Assembly (NCBI GenBank): GCA_029258695.1
Contig: JARIBR010000216.1
Span: forward strand, 1 to 11,034
Direction: 5' to 3'
Length of the DNA: 11,034 nucleotides
DNA from: Quadrisphaera sp.
GTDB lineage: Bacteria; Actinomycetota; Actinomycetes; Actinomycetales; Quadrisphaeraceae
Part shown: positions 7,420-11,034 of the stretch, piece by piece
Numbering within the stretch: the first letter of the stretch is position 1
How the letters are laid out: every line of letters starts with the position of its first letter
Program-made: the position numbers and the translations under genes
Notes under the pieces: model-generated
Database searches by the model: none
Seen by the model: the letters and a program-made list of their open reading frames with translations, nothing else
Told to the model about the DNA's origin: nothing

Positions 7420-8028
7420 TCAGCGCGCCGAGCGGCGCAGCGCGAGCGCGCGCGCCACGTAGTCGAGCCCGGTGACCACCGTCACCACCGTCGCGGCGCC
7501 GAGGACCACGGCAGCGCTCACCTCTCCCACGCGGGCGAGCACGGCGGGCTCCCACAGCTCGAAGGGGAGCAGGTAGAGCCCGAGGGCGACCATCTGCAGG
7601 ACCGTCTTGAGCTTGCCGCCGGGCGATGCCGCGATGACGCCGTGCCGGATCACCCAGAAGCGCAGCAGCGTGACGCCGACCTCGCGCACGAGGATCACCA
7701 CGGTGACCCACCACCAGATCTGGCCCAGGACGCTGAAGACCACGAGGATCGCGCCGAGGAGCAGCTTGTCGGCGATGGGGTCGGCGATCTTGCCGAAGTC
7801 GGTGATGAGGTTGCGCCGGCGCGCCAGCTCGCCGTCGACGTGGTCGGACACCGCGGCGACGACGAACACGGCGAAGGCCGCCAGGCGCAGACCCACCGAT
7901 CGTCCGTCGTCGGCGAGCAGGAGCAGGACCACCGCCGGCACCATGAGGATGCGCACGAGGGTGATGGCGTTCGGCAGGTTGACGTTGGAGGTCTTCGCCG
8001 GTGCGCCCGGAGCGCCGCCGGTGCTCAC
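7420..8028 (-). CDS. pgsA: CDP-diacylglycerol-glycerol-3-phosphate 3-phosphatidyltransferase
   Basis: This is a 202-residue inner-membrane enzyme that joins glycerol-3-phosphate to CDP-diacylglycerol, giving phosphatidylglycerol phosphate on the way to phosphatidylglycerol and cardiolipin. The CDP-alcohol phosphotransferase signature D-x2-DG-x2-AR-x8-G-x3-D-x3-D is exact, with D62, D65, G66, A69, R70, G79, D83 and D87. Hydrophobic segments flank it (about 22-40, 46-61, 88-116, 140-155 and 165-190), and an [10 protein letters not shown] entry motif lies at 17-26. The GTG start overlaps the rimO stop in a GTGA junction, implying translational coupling. Actinobacteria carry several paralogues of this family, including phosphatidylinositol phosphate synthases. 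The rimO/pncC/clgR context and the sequence favour the phosphatidylglycerol phosphate synthase type, but the exact acceptor is inferred. Confidence 0.93.
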   Translation of the reverse strand: MSTGGAPGAPAKTSNVNLPNAITLVRILMVPAVVLLLLADDGRSVGLRLAAFAVFVVAAVSDHVDGELARRRNLITDFGKIADPIADKLLLGAILVVFSVLGQIWWWVTVVILVREVGVTLLRFWVIRHGVIAASPGGKLKTVLQMVALGLYLLPFELWEPAVLARVGEVSAAVVLGAATVVTVVTGLDYVARALALRRSAR

Positions 8029-9563
8029 CGCGGACTCCCCGGGACCGCCGTGGCGTGCAGGTCGACGCCCGACGTCGACGTCACCACCGCCCGCACCACG
8101 TCGCCGACGCGCGGCGCGGGGGTCCCCGCCGGGTGCTCGACCTCGGTGGTGCCGTCCACCTCGGGGCCCTGCTGGCCGGCGCGCCCGGTGGCGACCGCCC
8201 CGCCGCCGGCGTCCGGCTCGACCTCCTCGACGAGCACGGAGAGCACCTCGCCGACGCGGTCCTCGGCCCGCTGGGACGCCAGCTCGTCGGCCAGCGCTGA
8301 CAGCCGCTCCACGCGCTCGGCGACGACGTGCTCCGGAAGGTGCCCGGGCAGGTCCGCGGCGGCCGTGCCGTCCTCGTCGGAGTAGCCGAAGACCCCGGTC
8401 ACGTCGAGGCGGGCGGCGGTCAGGAAGCGCTCGAGCTCCTCGACGTCACCCTCGCTCTCCCCGGGGAAACCGGCGATGACGTTCGAGCGGATGCCCACGC
8501 CCGGGTCCAGCGCCCTGGCCTGCTCGACGAGCCCGACGAAGGCCTCGGTGGACCCGAAGCGGCGCATGGCGCGCAGCACGCTCGGGGAGGCGTGCTGGAA
8601 GGACAGGTCGAGGTAGGGCGCGACGCCGGCGGTGGTCAGGATCGTCTCCAGCAGGCCCGGGCGGACCTCGGCGGGCTGCAGGTAGCTCACGCGGACCACC
8701 TCGACGCCGTCGATCGCGGCCAGGCGGGGCAGGAGGGTCTCCAGGGCGGTGAGGTCGCCGAGGTCCTTGCCGTAGGACGTGGAGTTCTCCGAGACGAGGA
8801 AGAGCTCGCGCACCCCCTGCTCCGCGAGCCAGCGGGCCTCCTCGAGCACCTCGGCGGGCGGGCGCGAGAGGTAGGAGCCGCGGAAGGAGGGGATGGCGCA
8901 GAAGGTGCACCGCCGGTCGCAGCCCGACGCCAGCTTCAGCGGCGCCCACGGGGCGTCCGAGAGCCGGCGTCGCAGCACCGGCGGACCGGACGCCGGCACG
9001 GGCGTGGCCTCCAAGGGCGTGATCTCGAGCCGACGCCCCGCCGGTGCGCTCGGCGAGCCAGCGCCGCGGGCGCCGTGGCCGGGCAGGGCCACCGAGCCCG
9101 CCGCGGACTGGCGTGCGGCGGGAGCAACGGGGAGCAGGGTGCGGCGGTCGCGCGGGACGTGCGCGGCCGGAGGGCGGCCGGCGAGCACCTCCGAGAGGTG
9201 GGTGGACATGTCGGCGTAGCTGTCGAAGCCCAGCACCGCGTCGGCCTCGGGCAGCTGCTCGGCGAGGTCGGCGCCGTAGCGCTCGGCCATGCACCCGATC
9301 GCGACGACGGCGGCGGTGCGCGCCGAGGAGTCCTTGAGGTCCGCCGCCTCGAGGACGGTGTCGATGGAGTCCTTCTTGGCGGCGGTGATGAACCCGCAGG
9401 TGTTGACCACCGCCACGTCGGCGTCGGCGGCGTCGGGGACCAGCTCCCACCCGGCGCCCGCGAGGCGCCCTGCCATCTCCTCGGAGTCCACGTCGTTGCG
9501 CACGCAGCCGAGGGTCACCAGGGCGACGCGCCCGCGCGCAGGAGCGGTCGGCGTCGTCGTCAC
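8025..9563 (-). CDS. rimO: Ribosomal protein S12 methylthiotransferase RimO
   Basis: RimO is a radical-SAM enzyme with two iron-sulfur clusters that adds a methylthio group to the conserved aspartate of ribosomal protein S12. The N-terminal cluster-binding cysteines C20 (VTLGC), C56 (VVNTCGF) and C91 ([10 protein letters not shown]) are present. The radical SAM motif CDRRCTFC (C215, C219, C222) follows, then [37 protein letters not shown] and [11 protein letters not shown], and a C-terminal TRAM domain from about residue 435. The [10 protein letters not shown] and [19 protein letters not shown] wording fits RimO rather than MiaB. At 512 residues it is longer than the roughly 440 of E. coli RimO, mainly through an Ala/Pro/Gly-rich linker at about 142-205, as is usual in actinobacterial RimO. 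GTG 9563 has no Shine-Dalgarno and may be leaderless. The gene follows ftsK by 41 nt and overlaps pgsA by 4 nt. Confidence 0.95.
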   Translation of the reverse strand: MTTTPTAPARGRVALVTLGCVRNDVDSEEMAGRLAGAGWELVPDAADADVAVVNTCGFITAAKKDSIDTVLEAADLKDSSARTAAVVAIGCMAERYGADLAEQLPEADAVLGFDSYADMSTHLSEVLAGRPPAAHVPRDRRTLLPVAPAARQSAAGSVALPGHGARGAGSPSAPAGRRLEITPLEATPVPASGPPVLRRRLSDAPWAPLKLASGCDRRCTFCAIPSFRGSYLSRPPAEVLEEARWLAEQGVRELFLVSENSTSYGKDLGDLTALETLLPRLAAIDGVEVVRVSYLQPAEVRPGLLETILTTAGVAPYLDLSFQHASPSVLRAMRRFGSTEAFVGLVEQARALDPGVGIRSNVIAGFPGESEGDVEELERFLTAARLDVTGVFGYSDEDGTAAADLPGHLPEHVVAERVERLSALADELASQRAEDRVGEVLSVLVEEVEPDAGGGAVATGRAGQQGPEVDGTTEVEHPAGTPAPRVGDVVRAVVTSTSGVDLHATAVPGSPR

Positions 9564-9569
9564 CGGTGC

Positions 9570-9575
9570 AGCGTA
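9570..9575 (-). promoter_or_regulatory. -10 element of a leaderless-type rimO promoter
   Basis: TACGCT on the minus strand fits the TANNNT -10 consensus and ends six bases before the rimO GTG, so +1 would fall on the G of the start codon. There is no ribosome binding site in the intervening GCACCG, which supports leaderless initiation. No good -35 is visible; the spacing places it inside the 18-bp palindrome at 9584-9601. Confidence 0.4.
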
Positions 9576-9583
9576 ACCGCGAG

Positions 9584-9601
9584 CCGGCGCCGCGGCGCCG
9601 G
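9584..9601. terminator. 18-bp perfect palindrome between ftsK and rimO
   Basis: CCGGCGCCGCGGCGCCGG is a perfect palindrome starting 3 nt after the ftsK stop on the minus strand. The RNA could form a very stable GC hairpin, a candidate terminator or attenuator for ftsK readthrough, although no T tract follows. Because it covers the expected -35 of the rimO promoter it could equally be a protein-binding site. Confidence 0.45.
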
Positions 9602-9604
9602 GCC

Positions 9605-11034
9605 TCAGTGACGCCCCGTCAGGTCCCAGGCGTCCTCGTCGGCCGGCTCGTCGGCCGGCTCCGGGTCGCCCCAGTCCTCGCCCTCGCCGGGGCCGGCACC
9701 GCCCGGGCCTCCCCGTTCCACGGCCGGGCGTCCACCGGCCGGCAGCCCCGTCCCGGGGTCGTCGTCCGCCGGCGCCGGGCCGGGGTCGCCGCGCAGCGCG
9801 GAGAGCATGGGCGCGACGTCGTCGGGCTTGACGAGGACGTCGCGCGCCTTGGACCCCTCGCTGGGCCCGACGACCCCCCGGGTCTCCAGGAGGTCCATGA
9901 GGCGCCCGGCCTTGGCGAAGCCCACCCGGAGCTTGCGCTGCAGCATGGAGGTGGAGCCGAACTGCGAGGTGACGATGAGCTCGGCGGCGGCCAGCATGAG
10001 GTCCAGGTCGTCCCCGACCTCCTCCTCGACGGCCTTCTTCTCCGGCGCGACGATGACGTCCTCGCGGTAGGACGGCTTGAGCTGCTCCTTGACGTGGGCC
10101 ACGACGCTCGACACCTCGGTCTCGGTGACCCAGGCCCCCTGGACGCGCACGGGCTTCGACGAGCCCATCGGCAGGAACAGGGCGTCGCCCTGGCCGATGA
10201 GCTTCTCCGCGCCCGCCTGGTCGAGCACCACGCGGCTGTCGCCGAGCGAGGACGTCGCGAAGGCCATGCGCGAGGGCACGTTGGCCTTGATGAGGCCGGT
10301 GACCACGTCCACGGACGGCCGCTGGGTGGCGAGCACGAGGTGGATCCCGGCGGCGCGCGCCAGCTGCGTGATGCGGACGATGGACTCCTCGACGTCGCGG
10401 GGCGCGACCATCATGAGGTCGGCGAGCTCGTCGACGACGACGAGCAGGTACGGGTAGGGGTGCAGCTCGCGCTGCGAGCCCGTCGGCGGCTTGACCGAGC
10501 CGGCGCGCACGGCGGCGTTGAAGTCGTCGACGTGCTTGAAGCCGAAGGTGGCGAGGTCGTCGTAGCGAGCGTCCATCTCCCGCACCACCCACTGCAGCGC
10601 CTCGGCGGCCTTCTTGGCCGAGGTGATGATGGGGGTGATCAGGTGGGGGATGCCCTCGTAGGCCGTGAGCTCCACGCGCTTGGGGTCGACGAGGACCATG
10701 CGGACGTCGTCGGGGGTGGCGCGCATGAGGATGGACGTGATCATCGCGTTGATGAAGCCCGACTTCCCCGCGCCCGTGGCGCCGGCCACGAGCAGGTGGG
10801 GGGTCTTGGCGAGGTTGGCGACGACGTACCCGCCCTCGACGTCCTTGCCGATGCCCATGACCATCGGGTGCTCGTCGCGCTGGGCGACCGAGGAGCCGAG
10901 GACGTCGCCGAGCGAGACCGTCTCCCGGTCGAGGTTGGGGATCTCCACGCCGATCGCGGAGCGGCCCGGGATCGGGGAGAGGATGCGCACGTCCGCCGAG
11001 GCGACCGCGTAGGCGATGTTCTTGCCCAGGGCGG
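9605..11034 (-). CDS. ftsK: DNA translocase FtsK, C-terminal motor and gamma domains (partial at right edge)
   Basis: FtsK is the septal DNA pump that clears chromosome termini during division. The last 475 residues are present and the frame is open to the right edge, starting [18 protein letters not shown], which is conserved in the family before the motor; the membrane and linker domains lie outside. The Walker A motif GATGAGKS is at 10783-10760 and the Walker B segment VVVDELADL at about 10441-10415. [20 protein letters not shown] follows as the usual post-Walker-B motif. The gamma winged helix, which reads polar DNA sequences, is at about 9984-9828 ([16 protein letters not shown], then [17 protein letters not shown]). 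After gamma an acidic, Pro/Gly-rich tail of about 65 residues ends in [12 protein letters not shown] 10990 is an internal codon, not the start. Confidence 0.96.
   Translation of the reverse strand, partial: ALGKNIAYAVASADVRILSPIPGRSAIGVEIPNLDRETVSLGDVLGSSVAQRDEHPMVMGIGKDVEGGYVVANLAKTPHLLVAGATGAGKSGFINAMITSILMRATPDDVRMVLVDPKRVELTAYEGIPHLITPIITSAKKAAEALQWVVREMDARYDDLATFGFKHVDDFNAAVRAGSVKPPTGSQRELHPYPYLLVVVDELADLMMVAPRDVEESIVRITQLARAAGIHLVLATQRPSVDVVTGLIKANVPSRMAFATSSLGDSRVVLDQAGAEKLIGQGDALFLPMGSSKPVRVQGAWVTETEVSSVVAHVKEQLKPSYREDVIVAPEKKAVEEEVGDDLDLMLAAAELIVTSQFGSTSMLQRKLRVGFAKAGRLMDLLETRGVVGPSEGSKARDVLVKPDDVAPMLSALRGDPGPAPADDDPGTGLPAGGRPAVERGGPGGAGPGEGEDWGDPEPADEPADEDAWDLTGRH
9636..9659. repeat. 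Two tandem 12-bp units inside the ftsK tail
   Basis: TCGTCGGCCGGC occurs twice without a gap (9636-9647 and 9648-9659). On the coding (minus) strand it encodes repeated Glu-Pro-Ala-Asp within the acidic C-terminal tail of FtsK. It is an in-frame microduplication in a region likely to be disordered. Confidence 0.6.

Noticed and set aside
7607..8479. Plus-strand frames opposite pgsA and the rimO end
   Set aside because: They are Arg/Pro-rich shadows, while the minus strand carries exact catalytic signatures of PgsA and RimO.
9081..9088. GGGCAGGG, matching the KOPS motif read by the FtsK gamma domain
   Set aside because: A single copy in 11 kb of GC-rich coding DNA is within chance; genome-wide strand bias would be needed to call it functional.
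8328..9611. A 427-codon plus-strand frame opposite rimO
   Set aside because: It is antisense to the radical SAM enzyme, with no family motif and Gly/Arg-rich low complexity.

Overview
The window is very GC-rich and is packed with GTG starts and 4-nt GTGA gene overlaps. Its gene set is characteristic of Actinomycetota: ClgR, DUF3046, an actinobacterial-type Lhr helicase and the string ftsK-rimO-pgsA-pncC-clgR. The genus cannot be fixed from the sequence alone; a Kineosporiales or Micrococcales-like relative is a guess. It reads as conserved chromosomal core rather than an accessory island. I see no rRNA or tRNA, no CRISPR array, no insertion sequence and no phage gene.

Layout, left to right. 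(1) 1-239, minus: the first part of an ABC-transporter ATPase, cut by the left edge. (2) 290-523, minus: a small DUF3046 protein. (3) 601-999, plus: a three-helix DUF3817 membrane protein, overlapping by 4 nt the start of (4) 996-6392, plus: a giant Lhr-family DNA helicase of about 1798 residues. (5) 6441-6767, minus: the XRE-family regulator ClgR, convergent with lhr across only 48 nt. (6) 6875-7402, minus: a stand-alone CinA C-terminal domain (PncC-type amidohydrolase). (7) 7420-8028, minus: the CDP-alcohol phosphatidyltransferase PgsA. (8) 8025-9563, minus: RimO, the ribosomal protein S12 methylthiotransferase, overlapping pgsA by 4 nt. (9) 9605 to the right edge, minus: the C-terminal motor and gamma domains of FtsK. 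No gene-free stretch exceeds 110 bases.

The minus-strand run ftsK > rimO > pgsA > pncC > clgR is tightly packed. Two internal control points look plausible. One is a leaderless-type promoter placing +1 on the rimO GTG, just after an 18-bp palindrome that follows the ftsK stop. The other is a GGAAC-N18-GTT element typical of SigE/SigH/SigR-class ECF sigma factors; its -10 triplet overlaps the pncC stop codon and it would drive clgR alone. ClgR itself ends in Ala-Ala, the kind of C-terminus reported to mark Streptomyces ClgR for Clp proteolysis. Together these suggest a stress-induced, self-limiting regulator of the Clp proteases at the end of a housekeeping operon.

I found no convincing new biological system. 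The most useful points to follow up are the clgR promoter architecture, the DUF3817-lhr coupling, the Lhr-specific disordered insertions, the absence of a Fpg/Nei glycosylase beside lhr, and an ABC transporter next to DUF3046 where recA is often found.
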